The notes under the pieces: generated by a model | Databases searched by the model: none | Told to the model about the DNA's origin: nothing | The model's input: the letters and a program-made list of their open reading frames with translations, nothing else | Shown here: one piece after another, positions 26,931 to 35,323 of the stretch | Position numbering within the stretch: position 1 is the first letter of the stretch | How the letters are laid out: every line of letters begins with the position of its first letter | Source: Pantoea sp. | GTDB lineage: Bacteria > Pseudomonadota > Gammaproteobacteria > Enterobacterales > Enterobacteriaceae | Reading direction: 5' to 3' | Assembly (NCBI RefSeq): GCF_028283705.1 | Contig: NZ_JAPWKD010000032.1 | Location: 496,001-560,000 of the forward strand | Length of the DNA stretch: 64,000 bases | Translations under genes and position numbers: made by a program

Positions 26931-27493
26931 TGCATATCCATCGCTATTATGACGTCGATATCGTTAACGGACCAGGTACGCGCTGCACGCTGTTTGTCGC
27001 CGGTTGCGAGCACCGGTGCCGTGGCTGCTACAACCAGAGCACCTGGCGACTCGATTCCGGTGTGCCGTTTACGCTGGCGATGGAAGAAAAATTGATCGCC
27101 GATTTGCAGGATCGTCGCATTCCGCGTCAGGGATTGTCGCTGAGCGGCGGCGATCCGCTGCATCCGCATAACGTGCCGCATATACGTCGCCTGGTGAAAC
27201 GCGTACGGCGCGAATGTCCGGACAAAGATATCTGGTTGTGGACCGGCTATCAGCTGGCGGAACTGAGCGATGCCCAGCGCGCGGTGATCGCGGAAATTGA
27301 CGTGCTAATCGACGGGCGTTTTATCGAAGAAGAGAAAGATGCGCGGCTGCTGTGGCGTGGCAGCCGCAATCAGAAAATCTGGTATTTACGCCAGCCCCAG
27401 GGCGAGCACCCCGACCAACATCCCACTGAAGGCCACACCCAACAGGGCTATCCACAAGGCGCGAGTCGGAAAAGCCCGGTGCAGCATCAGTAA
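26930..27493 (+). CDS. nrdG: Anaerobic ribonucleotide reductase activase NrdG with C-terminal extension
   Basis: A radical-SAM enzyme that installs the glycyl radical on NrdD. The CxxxCxxC cluster motif (C26-EHR-C30-RG-C33) matches E. coli numbering from this start; an ATG three bases earlier is also possible. The start overlaps the restored nrdD stop by one base (TGATG). Homology to E. coli NrdG (154 aa) ends at NQKIWYLR, residue 154, but no stop follows. The frame runs on for 33 low-complexity residues (QPQGEHPDQHPTEGHTQ...) that are antisense to the end of yraQ. The ancestral stop seems to have been lost where yraQ abuts. Confidence 0.92.
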   Translation: MHIHRYYDVDIVNGPGTRCTLFVAGCEHRCRGCYNQSTWRLDSGVPFTLAMEEKLIADLQDRRIPRQGLSLSGGDPLHPHNVPHIRRLVKRVRRECPDKDIWLWTGYQLAELSDAQRAVIAEIDVLIDGRFIEEEKDARLLWRGSRNQKIWYLRQPQGEHPDQHPTEGHTQQGYPQGASRKSPVQHQ

Positions 27494-28423
27494 CGAAGGT
27501 ACGCTAACGGCGGGTAATGTCAGCAACAGCGCCAGGGCTGGCGCGATGCCCATTCCCGCCAGCATCATGGTTTGAACGATCGGGATCTCGGCTGCCGTTG
27601 GGATCACAAACAGGCATCCCGCCAGCGCCATCACCACCACCCAAAACAACGTATTGCCCACGGCACCATCGGCGTGCGGGAACAACCAGACACGCGCCGC
27701 CCCCAGCAGCAGCACCGCCACGATATACAACGGGATGGTGTTCCAGAACAGTCGCCACAGCACACGCAACCAGCGTTGCAGGAAAGGCTCTTCCGGCCCG
27801 GTGTCCTGAATGGCCACCGGGGAGGCGATGCGCTCTGGCACGCTGCGCTGCACCAGCCAGGCAATGCCCAGCACCATGATGACCCCTGCCACCAGCCGGA
27901 TGGCGGCAAACTGCCAGCCAAGCACAAACCCCATAAAAATCAGCGTAGCCGGATTGAGCACCGGATTCGCCAGCCAGAAGGCCATCGCCGCCCCGCTGGA
28001 TACCTGTGACTGGCGCAGCCCGGCCGCAACCGGTGCTGCACAGCAGCTACACATCATCCCGGGCAGCCCGAGGCCGGTGCCCACCAGCGCTGAGCCGAAG
28101 CGGTTTTGCCCCATCAGCCGTAGCAGCCAGTTGCGCGGGATCAGTACCTGTACCAGCGAACCCAGCAGCACGCCCAGCACCGCCGCTTTCCACACCGCCA
28201 GAAAATACACCATTGCGTAATCCAGCGCGGCACGCAAGGGTGAGGCATCAGCGCCCGCGAGAATCGATTTGCCAATGGAATGCGTTTCCGCCGCCGTAAA
28301 GGCTTTGCCGTAGTACGGCTGCCATTTGACGTACCAGAGGCCAACGACCACCACCAGCAAAAACAACAGCGGTTTCCACCAGGCAAAACGCGTTGCCGGA
28401 GCAGCAGAAGTGAGTTGATTCAT
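27386..28423 (-). CDS. yraQ: Permease YraQ (UPF0718)
   Basis: A 345-residue polytopic membrane protein aligning over its full length with E. coli YraQ (346 aa); shared stretches include WYVKWQPYYGKAFTAAETHS and VIPTAAEIPIVQTMMLAG. About eight membrane segments are visible. The cysteine-rich motif GMMCSCCAAP near residue 118 is typical of this family, in which transport of metal, thiol or arsenic-like compounds has been suggested but not shown. Its last 108 bp overlap the nrdG frame tail to tail. Confidence 0.92.
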   Translation of the reverse strand: MNQLTSAAPATRFAWWKPLLFLLVVVVGLWYVKWQPYYGKAFTAAETHSIGKSILAGADASPLRAALDYAMVYFLAVWKAAVLGVLLGSLVQVLIPRNWLLRLMGQNRFGSALVGTGLGLPGMMCSCCAAPVAAGLRQSQVSSGAAMAFWLANPVLNPATLIFMGFVLGWQFAAIRLVAGVIMVLGIAWLVQRSVPERIASPVAIQDTGPEEPFLQRWLRVLWRLFWNTIPLYIVAVLLLGAARVWLFPHADGAVGNTLFWVVVMALAGCLFVIPTAAEIPIVQTMMLAGMGIAPALALLLTLPAVSVPSLLMLHRAFPTRALWIALLGVAFSGMLVGVLALGLA

Positions 28424-28553
28424 GGCAGGGTCCCGTATCCAGACTGATTAACCAGAGTGTTTATCAGGTTAAGGAATTTTTCCATATTGATGTGCTCTAA
28501 AATTGAGCTGCTACTGTTTTAGGCAGCAAGGTAATTAATGAAGGAGGAGAAAG

Positions 28554-29078
28554 ATGAGCAAGAAGATTGCGGTATTGATTACCGATGAATTTGAAGACTC
28601 AGAATTTACCTCACCCGCGGAGGCTTACACCAAAGCGGGCCATGAAGTGGTCACCATTGAGATGAAAGCCGGTAAAACGGTCAAAGGCAAACAAGGCAAA
28701 GCCGAGGTAAAAATCGATAAGGATATTGATCATGTGGACGCGGCAGAGTTCGATGCCCTGCTACTGCCGGGCGGACATTCACCCGATACGTTGCGCGGTG
28801 ACGATCGTTTCGTCAACTTCACCAAAGCATTTGTTGCAAGCGGGAAACCGGTGTTTGCCATCTGCCACGGGCCGCAGCTATTAATCAGTGCCAATGGCGT
28901 GCGCGGCCGCAAAATGACCTGCGTGAAAGCCATCGCCATTGATCTGCGCAACGCCGGTGCGGACTTCTACGACAAAGAAGTGGTGGTGGATGATGACAAA
29001 CTGGTCACCAGCCGCACCCCGGATGATCTGCCCGCCTTTAACCGCGAATCCCTGCGGATTCTCAACACTACGGCCTGA
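28554..29078 (+). CDS. yhbO: DJ-1/PfpI family protein deglycase YhbO
   Basis: A 174-residue protein of the DJ-1/PfpI superfamily. The nucleophilic elbow FAICHGPQ carries C104, the same position as in E. coli YhbO (172 aa), with E and H partners typical of the family. YhbO is reported to repair glyoxal- or methylglyoxal-modified proteins and nucleotides and to help in stress survival. AAGGAGG precedes the ATG. It is divergent from yraQ as in E. coli. Confidence 0.93.
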   Translation: MSKKIAVLITDEFEDSEFTSPAEAYTKAGHEVVTIEMKAGKTVKGKQGKAEVKIDKDIDHVDAAEFDALLLPGGHSPDTLRGDDRFVNFTKAFVASGKPVFAICHGPQLLISANGVRGRKMTCVKAIAIDLRNAGADFYDKEVVVDDDKLVTSRTPDDLPAFNRESLRILNTTA

Positions 29079-29099
29079 TAGTTTAAGCCTGCACAACCC

Positions 29100-29171
29100 G
29101 TAGCGGCGCGATAAATCGCGCGTTTTTCTCCGCCAGCATGCACGGCATTGCGCGATAAATCGCGCCGCTAC
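29100..29171. repeat. Pair of inverted REP-like elements
   Basis: Two copies of the palindrome family. The first (from 29100) reads GTAGCGGCGCGATAAATCGC and then runs into GTTTTTC instead of completing the arm. The second (29144-29171) ends with ATAAATCGCGCCGCTAC. They face each other around a short spacer, like the paired REP units of BIMEs in E. coli. They lie between the convergent yhbO and yhbP genes and could stop transcription from both sides. Confidence 0.75.
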
Positions 29172-29599
29172 GAACCATCGCGCTGCCAGACAATTTTTTT
29201 TCCGAAACCCAGCGCGTTATCTGTCATCTTCACTTCTTCCAGCACAATCTCCCACAGCGGTGCCGTGACAGCACGTGAGATCGGGAAGCGACGCTGATAG
29301 GCGTGACGCGCCTGTTGTTCAGCTTCATCGCTTAAACGCTGAATATGACCGCGATACTGTACACCTTTGATCAGCAGCACCGTTTTCGGCTGGCCATTGA
29401 CGGTGCCCGCCACGCGGGGATTAGCCTGCATCAGCTGACCATGTCGGGTGTCTGGCTCGGTCATCAGCCAGAAAACCATGCGGGATTCATCGAAGACATA
29501 AAAACAGTTGGCGCACCATAGATCGTCGCCGTCTGTCGCGCACAGCGACAGCGCATGCTGTTTTTTCAGGTAGCGAATCAGATGGGAATGGTCGGACAC
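29168..29599 (-). CDS. yhbP: Flavin-binding split-barrel protein YhbP (UPF0306)
   Basis: A 143-residue protein of the PNPOx-like FMN-binding split barrel, corresponding to E. coli YhbP (147 aa). Recognisable stretches are LSLCATDGDDLWCANCFYVF and MVFWLMTEPDTRHGQLM. Its function is unknown. Its 3' end touches the REP pair and it is divergent from yhbQ. Confidence 0.88.
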   Translation of the reverse strand: MSDHSHLIRYLKKQHALSLCATDGDDLWCANCFYVFDESRMVFWLMTEPDTRHGQLMQANPRVAGTVNGQPKTVLLIKGVQYRGHIQRLSDEAEQQARHAYQRRFPISRAVTAPLWEIVLEEVKMTDNALGFGKKIVWQRDGS

Positions 29600-29700
29600 A
29601 ATCGAACTCCCTTGCAGGCCGGAGGCCTGTGCTAACGGATAGCGGCAACGCCTGATGCGCGCTACACTGCCTGTCAGCGATTTTTCCGAGGTTAATCATC

Positions 29701-29988
29701 ATGGAGCAGGGCTGGCAGCTTTATATGCTGCAAACCGCCGCAGGCCAACTCTACACCGGCATCACCACAGACGTGAACCGGCGTTTACAGCAGCATCAGC
29801 AGGGACGTGGAGCGCGATCATTGCGCGGAAAAGGTCCACTGACGCTGGTGTTTCATTGTGATGCGGGCGATCGGTCTGCCGCATCACGGCTTGAGTATCA
29901 GGTGAAGCAGTTAAGCCGGGCACAGAAGCTGCAACTGGTGGCGCAACAGCCGCCCAGCCTGAACAACTGGTTTACGCAAAACGATTGA
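29701..29988 (+). CDS. yhbQ: GIY-YIG domain protein YhbQ
   Basis: A 95-residue single-domain protein of the UPF0213 GIY-YIG nuclease family. The motif appears as LYML...QLYTGIT near residues 7-21, followed by a conserved Arg (NRRL) and a Glu in SRLEYQVKQL. E. coli YhbQ has been reported to have DNA-cleaving activity; its role is unclear. Its last 17 bp overlap the 3' end of yhbS on the other strand. Confidence 0.9.
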   Translation: MEQGWQLYMLQTAAGQLYTGITTDVNRRLQQHQQGRGARSLRGKGPLTLVFHCDAGDRSAASRLEYQVKQLSRAQKLQLVAQQPPSLNNWFTQND

Positions 29989-30478
29989 AAGGTGCAGCGA
30001 ACTCGATCTGCCCTTCCGCGCCAGCAAATGCGTCGTCAGCCAGCTTATACACCTGAAACGCGGCTTCTGAGCCAGGCCAGCGGCAATGTAGCCCGTGACG
30101 CGCTGCCGGTTCAAAGCCGAAGTCATGGTAGTAAGCCGGATCGCCCAGCACCACCACTGCGCTGTAACCAAATTCGTTCAGCGCATCCAGCCCTTCGTAC
30201 ACCAGTTGTTTACCGATGCCCTGTTTGCGTACCGTCTCATCCACCGCCAGCGGTGCCAGAGCGACCCAGTTACGGTCTTCGCCCTGCAACGTCACCGGGC
30301 TGAACGCGGCATACCCCAAAACCTGTCCTTCATCATCGGTCGCAACCACGCCAAGGGTCAGCAAACCATCTTCACGCAACTGCTGCACCAGTTCCGCTTC
30401 GGCGGCGCTGGCAAAACAGCGCTTTAACAGACTGTCGATGCTGGCCGCATCGACGCCAATTTCAGTACGAATCAACAT
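29972..30478 (-). CDS. yhbS: GNAT family acetyltransferase YhbS
   Basis: A 168-residue GNAT-fold acetyltransferase equivalent to E. coli YhbS. The acetyl-CoA loop is in LAVDETVRKQGIGKQLVYEGLD near residues 76-97 and YYHDFGFEPAA lies further on. The substrate is unknown. Its start overlaps the end of ubiT by 7 bp, so both are read from one transcript. Confidence 0.9.
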   Translation of the reverse strand: MLIRTEIGVDAASIDSLLKRCFASAAEAELVQQLREDGLLTLGVVATDDEGQVLGYAAFSPVTLQGEDRNWVALAPLAVDETVRKQGIGKQLVYEGLDALNEFGYSAVVVLGDPAYYHDFGFEPAARHGLHCRWPGSEAAFQVYKLADDAFAGAEGQIEFAAPFNRFA

Positions 30479-31005
30479 GAGATCCCCGCGCGCGACTCAG
30501 TGGCCTTCGCGTCCTGTTTCAGTCCAGCCTCAACAAAAGCAGCCAGCTGCTGCAATCCCGTTCGCAATGGCGTGGGCATGGCATCCAGTTCAATGGCATC
30601 CATCAGGTTCTTCACCTCCAGCCCCAGCTCCGTGTCACCTTCAATCACCAGACGGCGTTGAAAGAACAACATATCGGGGTCCGCTTTGCGTGCTGCCACC
30701 AGCAACAGATCGTTGGCTTCGCCGCGAAACCAGACATCAGCTTCGGTGTCGCGCGAAACAGCCAGACGCCCGGCCTGTAACGTGGTCATCCAGCGCAAAT
30801 TGATGTCGCTGATTTCGATTCCCAGGGAGCGCCCTTCCAGAAAGTCTAACTCACCTTCAGCCAAAGCATGGCGAAATTGCCAGTTTAGGAGTTGTTGCAA
30901 AACGGCTTTTTTCAGCGCGAAAGGGGTTAATGACACCGGTAAGGCTAAGAATTCTGGCCCTTTTTCAACAATCAAACCGCGTAAGCGAGTAAACACCAGC
31001 TGCAC
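30472..31005 (-). CDS. ubiT: Ubiquinone synthesis accessory factor UbiT (SCP2 domain)
   Basis: A 177-residue SCP2-type lipid-binding protein, formerly YhbT (174 aa in E. coli). Strong matches include LTPFALKKAVLQQLLNWQFR and FFQRRLVIEGDTELGLEVKN. UbiT is thought to bind ubiquinone intermediates and, with UbiU and UbiV, supports ubiquinone synthesis without oxygen. It is divergent from ubiUV across a 196-bp control region. Confidence 0.94.
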   Translation of the reverse strand: MQLVFTRLRGLIVEKGPEFLALPVSLTPFALKKAVLQQLLNWQFRHALAEGELDFLEGRSLGIEISDINLRWMTTLQAGRLAVSRDTEADVWFRGEANDLLLVAARKADPDMLFFQRRLVIEGDTELGLEVKNLMDAIELDAMPTPLRTGLQQLAAFVEAGLKQDAKATESRAGISC

Positions 31006-31201
31006 TCCCTTCAGAAAATTTTACCTATTCTGCCACATCCGTTTGGCTTCGCCTCCACTGAGATCAAGGAATTCGCACTCTGGTTGTGTGAAAAATCTTC
31101 AATCTGCATCACCATTGGCCGTTTCACTGCCTTAAATCAACATTCTGTGACGAGCGCTTACCTACACTCAACGCCGTCCAGAACCCGGGGGAGGAAAATG
31201 T

Positions 31202-32197
31202 ATGGAACTGCTGTGCCCGGCGGGGAATTTACCCGCGCTGAAATCGGCGGTGGAGCATGGCGCCGACGCCGTCTACGTCGGCCTGAAAGACGATACCAAT
31301 GCCCGCCACTTTGCTGGTCTTAATTTTACCGACAAAAAACTGGCCGAAGCGGCGCGCTTTGTGCACCAGCATCGGCGCAAGCTGCACGTCGCGATTAACA
31401 CCTTTGCCCATCCTGACGGCATGAATCGCTGGCAACAGGCGATTGATATCGCGGCGCAAAATGGCGCAGACGCGCTGATTCTCGCCGATATCGCCACGCT
31501 GGAATATGCGGCAAAGCACTATCCGCAGGTTGAACGCCACCTTTCAGTACAGGCGTCGGCCACCAATCTGGAAGCGATCCGCTTTTATCACCGCCATTTT
31601 CAGCTGCATCGCGTGGTGCTGCCGCGCGTATTGTCGCTGCACCAGGTGAAGCAGCTGGCACGAGAAACACCGGTGCCGCTGGAAGTGTTTGCTTTCGGTA
31701 GCCTGTGCATCATGGCCGAAGGCCGCTGCTACCTCTCTTCATGGCTGACCGGGGAATCACCGAACAGCGCCGGAGCCTGTTCACCCGCCAAATTCGTGCG
31801 CTGGCAACAGACGCCGCAGGGCATGGAATCACGCCTGAATGAGGTGCTGATTGACCGCTATGGGCCGGATGAAAGTGCCGGTTATCCCACCCTGTGTAAA
31901 GGACGCTACGAGGTTGATAACCAGCGTTATCACGTGCTGGAAGAACCCACCAGCCTCAACACCCTGTCGCTGCTGCCGGAACTGCTGCGTGCCGGAGTGG
32001 CATCGGTGAAGATTGAGGGTCGCCAGCGCAGCCCGGCCTATGTGGCGCAGGTGGCGAAAGTGTGGCGTCAGGCGATTGACCGTTGTATGGCAGCGCCAGA
32101 GCAGTATGCCGTTCAGGAACCCTGGATGCAGGCGCTGGGCGAACTTTCTGAAGGTAGCCAGACCACGCTCGGCGCTTACCATCGCGACTGGCAGTAA
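31202..32197 (+). CDS. ubiU: Ubiquinone anaerobic biosynthesis protein UbiU
   Basis: 331 residues, a U32 peptidase-family protein formerly YhbU. Four cysteines that bind the 4Fe-4S cluster in E. coli are at identical positions: C169, C176, C193 and C232. With UbiV it forms a heterodimer that performs oxygen-independent hydroxylation of ubiquinone precursors, using prephenate as oxygen source in E. coli. GGGAGG lies upstream. ubiV starts 9 bp after its end. Confidence 0.96.
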   Translation: MELLCPAGNLPALKSAVEHGADAVYVGLKDDTNARHFAGLNFTDKKLAEAARFVHQHRRKLHVAINTFAHPDGMNRWQQAIDIAAQNGADALILADIATLEYAAKHYPQVERHLSVQASATNLEAIRFYHRHFQLHRVVLPRVLSLHQVKQLARETPVPLEVFAFGSLCIMAEGRCYLSSWLTGESPNSAGACSPAKFVRWQQTPQGMESRLNEVLIDRYGPDESAGYPTLCKGRYEVDNQRYHVLEEPTSLNTLSLLPELLRAGVASVKIEGRQRSPAYVAQVAKVWRQAIDRCMAAPEQYAVQEPWMQALGELSEGSQTTLGAYHRDWQ

Positions 32198-32206
32198 GGA
32201 GTCAGC

Positions 32207-33091
32207 ATGAAATACGCAATCGGCCCGGTACTGTGGTACTGGCCCAGTGACAAACTGGAAAACTTTTATCAGCGTGCCGCGCAATCCAGCGCGGAAATCG
32301 TCTATCTGGGTGAGGCAGTGTGCAGCAAGCGCCGCGCCACGCCTTTCGCCCAATGGATGGAAATGGGCCGCGCACTGGCACAGCACGGCAAACAGGTGGT
32401 GATCAGCACGCTGGCGCTACTGCAATCGCCATCGGAACTGAAAGAACTGCGCCGCTATGTGGAAAACGGCGAGTTTCTGATTGAAGCTAATGACATCGGT
32501 ACGGTGAATATGGCGGCCGAACGCCAGTTGCCGTTTGTCGCTGGCCCGACGCTTAACGTCTACAACGCGCAAACCTTGCAGCTGTTGCTGAAAGAAGGCA
32601 TGACGCGCTGGTGCATGCCGGTTGAGATGTCTCGCGACTGGCTGATTCAGCTGTTGCAGCAGTGCGATACCGCAGGCATACGCGATCGCTTCGAGGTAGA
32701 AGTGCTGGGTTACGGCTATCTGCCGCTGGCCTTGTCCGCGCGCTGTTTCACCGCACGTTCGGAAAATCGCGCCAAAGACGATTGTCAGACCTGCTGCATC
32801 GACTATCCCAACGGACGACGCGTGTTGTCCCAGGAAGGACAGCAGGTGTTTGTGCTGAATGGTATCCAGACTATGAGTGGCTACTGCTACAACCTTGGCA
32901 ATGATCTGGTCGGCATGCATAACTGGGTCGATATCGTACGTTTATCACCGCAGGACGACAGTACGCTGGAGGATGTGGATCGCTTCCGCGCCAACGAAGC
33001 AGGTGAAGCGCCGATGATGGTGGCCCGCGGCAGCGACAGTAACGGCTACTGGCGACGTCTGGCAGGAATGGCGCTGGATAGTGGCCGCTGA
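32207..33091 (+). CDS. ubiV: Ubiquinone anaerobic biosynthesis protein UbiV
   Basis: 294 residues, the U32-family partner of UbiU, formerly YhbV. Cluster ligands match E. coli: C39, C180, C193 and C197, the last three in the segment SARCFTARSENRAKDDCQTC. AAGGAG precedes the ATG. It is coupled to ubiU by a 9-bp gap and needed for ubiquinone formation without oxygen. Confidence 0.96.
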   Translation: MKYAIGPVLWYWPSDKLENFYQRAAQSSAEIVYLGEAVCSKRRATPFAQWMEMGRALAQHGKQVVISTLALLQSPSELKELRRYVENGEFLIEANDIGTVNMAAERQLPFVAGPTLNVYNAQTLQLLLKEGMTRWCMPVEMSRDWLIQLLQQCDTAGIRDRFEVEVLGYGYLPLALSARCFTARSENRAKDDCQTCCIDYPNGRRVLSQEGQQVFVLNGIQTMSGYCYNLGNDLVGMHNWVDIVRLSPQDDSTLEDVDRFRANEAGEAPMMVARGSDSNGYWRRLAGMALDSGR

Positions 33092-33209
33092 AAGGCACGT
33101 TCCGGCTATATTCCTGCCCTTATTAGCAGTTTTAATATGGATACTGATGCGTAATACTGGATGGCGCAGGCTTAATGAACACCTGCGCCATACTTATTCT
33201 GGAGTGCCC

Positions 33210-34220
33210 ATGTCTGAGAAAAAAACTGTTCGCCTGTCCGTGCTGGACCTGGCCCCCATTCCACAGGGCGCAACGCCGCGTGATGCGTTCCACAATTCGC
33301 TGGCCCTGGCCCGTCAGGCTGAAGCCCTCGGCTTTTACCGCTATTGGTTAGCTGAACACCACAACATGACCGGCATTGCCAGCGCAGCCACCTCGGTGCT
33401 GATTGGCTATCTGGCTGCCAACACCGAAACCCTACGCCTCGGTTCAGGCGGCATTATGCTGCCTAACCATTCACCACTGGTGATTGCAGAGCAGTTTGGC
33501 ACCCTGGAATCGCTCTATCCCGGACGTATTGATCTCGGTCTGGGCCGTGCGCCGGGTTCCGATCAACGCACCATGATGGCGCTGCGTCGCCATCTTTCCG
33601 GCGCGCAGGCTGACAGCTTCCCGGACGATGTTGCCGAACTGATTAGCTGGTTTGACGCCGAAGCCGGTGAATGCCCACCGGTACAGCCAGTACCGGGCCT
33701 GTGCTCGAAAATTCCGGTATGGCTGCTGGGTTCCAGTCTCTACAGCGCGCAGCTGGCGGCTCAACTGGGCTTACCGTTCGCCTTTGCCTCACACTTCGCC
33801 CCTGACCTGCTGTTCCAGGCGCTGCATGTGTACCGCGAGAAATTCCAGCCATCCGCGCGTCTGGCAAAACCTTACGCCATGGTATGCGTGAACGTGGTTG
33901 CCGCCGACAGCGAGCGCGATGCGCGTTTCCTGTTCACCTCGATGCAGCAGCAGTTTATCAACCTGCGTCGCGGCAAACCCGGCCCGCTACCGGCACCGGT
34001 GGAGAACATGGATAACCTGTGGTCGCCGTCAGAACAATATGGCGTCCAGCAGGCGCTGAGTATGTCGATTGTGGGTGATAGCGATAAAGTACGCCATGGA
34101 CTTGCGGCCTTGCTGCGTGAAACCCAGGCGGATGAAATCATGGTAAACGGCCAGATATTCGATCCACAAGCGCGTCTGCGCTCCTTTGCACTGGCGATGG
34201 AAGCCGCCCGCTCGCTGTAA
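33210..34220 (+). CDS. yhbW: Luciferase-like flavin monooxygenase YhbW
   Basis: A 336-residue protein of the bacterial luciferase (LLM) superfamily, close to E. coli YhbW (335 aa). The ATG at 33210 follows GGAG by 5 bases and gives the family N-terminus MSEKKTVRLSVLDLAPIPQG. Typical stretches are RYWLAEHHNM and GRIDLGLGRAPGSDQ. The enzyme class uses FMN and oxygen, but the substrate is unknown. It lies 118 bp after ubiV. Confidence 0.93.
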   Translation: MSEKKTVRLSVLDLAPIPQGATPRDAFHNSLALARQAEALGFYRYWLAEHHNMTGIASAATSVLIGYLAANTETLRLGSGGIMLPNHSPLVIAEQFGTLESLYPGRIDLGLGRAPGSDQRTMMALRRHLSGAQADSFPDDVAELISWFDAEAGECPPVQPVPGLCSKIPVWLLGSSLYSAQLAAQLGLPFAFASHFAPDLLFQALHVYREKFQPSARLAKPYAMVCVNVVAADSERDARFLFTSMQQQFINLRRGKPGPLPAPVENMDNLWSPSEQYGVQQALSMSIVGDSDKVRHGLAALLRETQADEIMVNGQIFDPQARLRSFALAMEAARSL

Positions 34221-34225
34221 CCGGG

Positions 34226-35140
34226 TTATTGCGGTGGCCAGGCTTCGGCCCCCACCGCATTCTGCCGCACATCACGTCCCGGCGACTGACCATAAAAGCG
34301 ACTGTATTCGCGGCTGAATTGTGAAGCGCTCTGATACCCCACCCGATAACCTGCCGTTCCGGCGTCCAGCTTTTCCATCAACATCAGTCGGCGCGCTTCG
34401 TTGAGACGCAATTGCTTTTGATACTGCATCGGCGTCATCGCGGTAACTGCTTTGAAGTGGTGATGCAGTGACGAAATGCTCATACCCACGTTGCTTGCCA
34501 GTTGATCCATCTTCAGGGGCTGATGAAAATTTTCCCGCAGCCAGCGGGCCGCACGCGCCACTTTGTTGCCCGGACGCTCCGCCAGCGCCATATTCAGAAT
34601 GCGTGGGCCTTCCGGGCCGGTGAGCAGTCGATAGAAAATTTCCTGTTCAATTAACGGCGCCAGCGCCGGAATATCCTGTGGTTGATCCAGCAACTCGATC
34701 AGGCGAATCACCGCATCTACCAGCGGAGGTGCCACCTTGTGTACCGTGATGCCGCGCTCATTGGTTGCTGCGGCTCCTACCTGCTGCATAGGGAAGTGCT
34801 CAAGATAGCGCATCAGGCGCGTTTCATTGATGGTGATACCCACACCCAGGTTAGGCTTCTCCGGCGTCGCCATGACCACGCAGGATTGTACCGCCATATC
34901 CAGCGTCACCAGCAGCAGATCCCCTGCGCCGTAATGCATCACATCGTCACCCATGCGTAACGCTTTCTGCCCCTGTGCCACCAGCGCAAAACTGGCCCAG
35001 GTAGCCACGTGTGACAGACTGCTTGGCCTGGAGCTGCGACCAAAAGAGAGAAAATCGATGGCGCTATGATGGCGACCATCGTCCGGGGCGTGACGGGCAA
35101 TCATAGCAACCAGCTGTTGCCACTGTTCCTGATGAATCAT
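34226..35140 (-). CDS. AraC family transcriptional regulator (YqhC-like N-terminus)
   Basis: A 304-residue regulator. An AraC-type N-terminal sensing domain (about residues 15-170) precedes two helix-turn-helix motifs in the last 100 residues (DQLASNVGMSISSLHHHFKA and AGYRVGYQSASQFSREYSRF). The ATG at 35140 is preferred over a TTG 18 bases upstream because GGAG precedes it. It resembles YqhC, which senses aldehydes in E. coli, but the inducer here is unknown. It is divergent from an SDR gene, and a tandem repeat between them looks like its operator. In E. coli K-12 the yhbW-deaD interval instead holds mtr. Confidence 0.88.
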   Translation of the reverse strand: MIHQEQWQQLVAMIARHAPDDGRHHSAIDFLSFGRSSRPSSLSHVATWASFALVAQGQKALRMGDDVMHYGAGDLLLVTLDMAVQSCVVMATPEKPNLGVGITINETRLMRYLEHFPMQQVGAAATNERGITVHKVAPPLVDAVIRLIELLDQPQDIPALAPLIEQEIFYRLLTGPEGPRILNMALAERPGNKVARAARWLRENFHQPLKMDQLASNVGMSISSLHHHFKAVTAMTPMQYQKQLRLNEARRLMLMEKLDAGTAGYRVGYQSASQFSREYSRFYGQSPGRDVRQNAVGAEAWPPQ

Positions 35141-35224
35141 GCGTTGAGCGCTCCGCAATGAGGGATCATTGAGTTTTTATTCTAACCTGGCATTGCCGTT
35201 GCGCCTGGCCTCTGGTGCTGAGAT

Positions 35225-35254
35225 TTGCAGGATCGGGCAAAAAGCTTGCAGGAT
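35225..35254 (+). promoter_or_regulatory. Tandem direct repeats, likely AraC-regulator operator
   Basis: TTGCAGGAT occurs at 35225-35233 and again at 35246-35254, exactly 21 bp (two helical turns) apart. This is the classic layout for AraC-family dimers binding as direct repeats next to a -35 region. The repeats lie 70-99 bp upstream of the SDR start and between it and the divergent regulator gene. Confidence 0.6.
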
Positions 35255-35323
35255 TGCGCTACCTGTTAATTGTATGGACAGCGCATTCTTATGCTTCCCC
35301 GAAACCTCAGGTGGAGAGACACG

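Noticed and set aside
31059..31069. FNR half-site (ATCAA) in the ubiT-ubiU interval
   Set aside because: Only one half of TTGAT-N4-ATCAA is kept. FNR control is expected from E. coli, but I cannot support a full site here.
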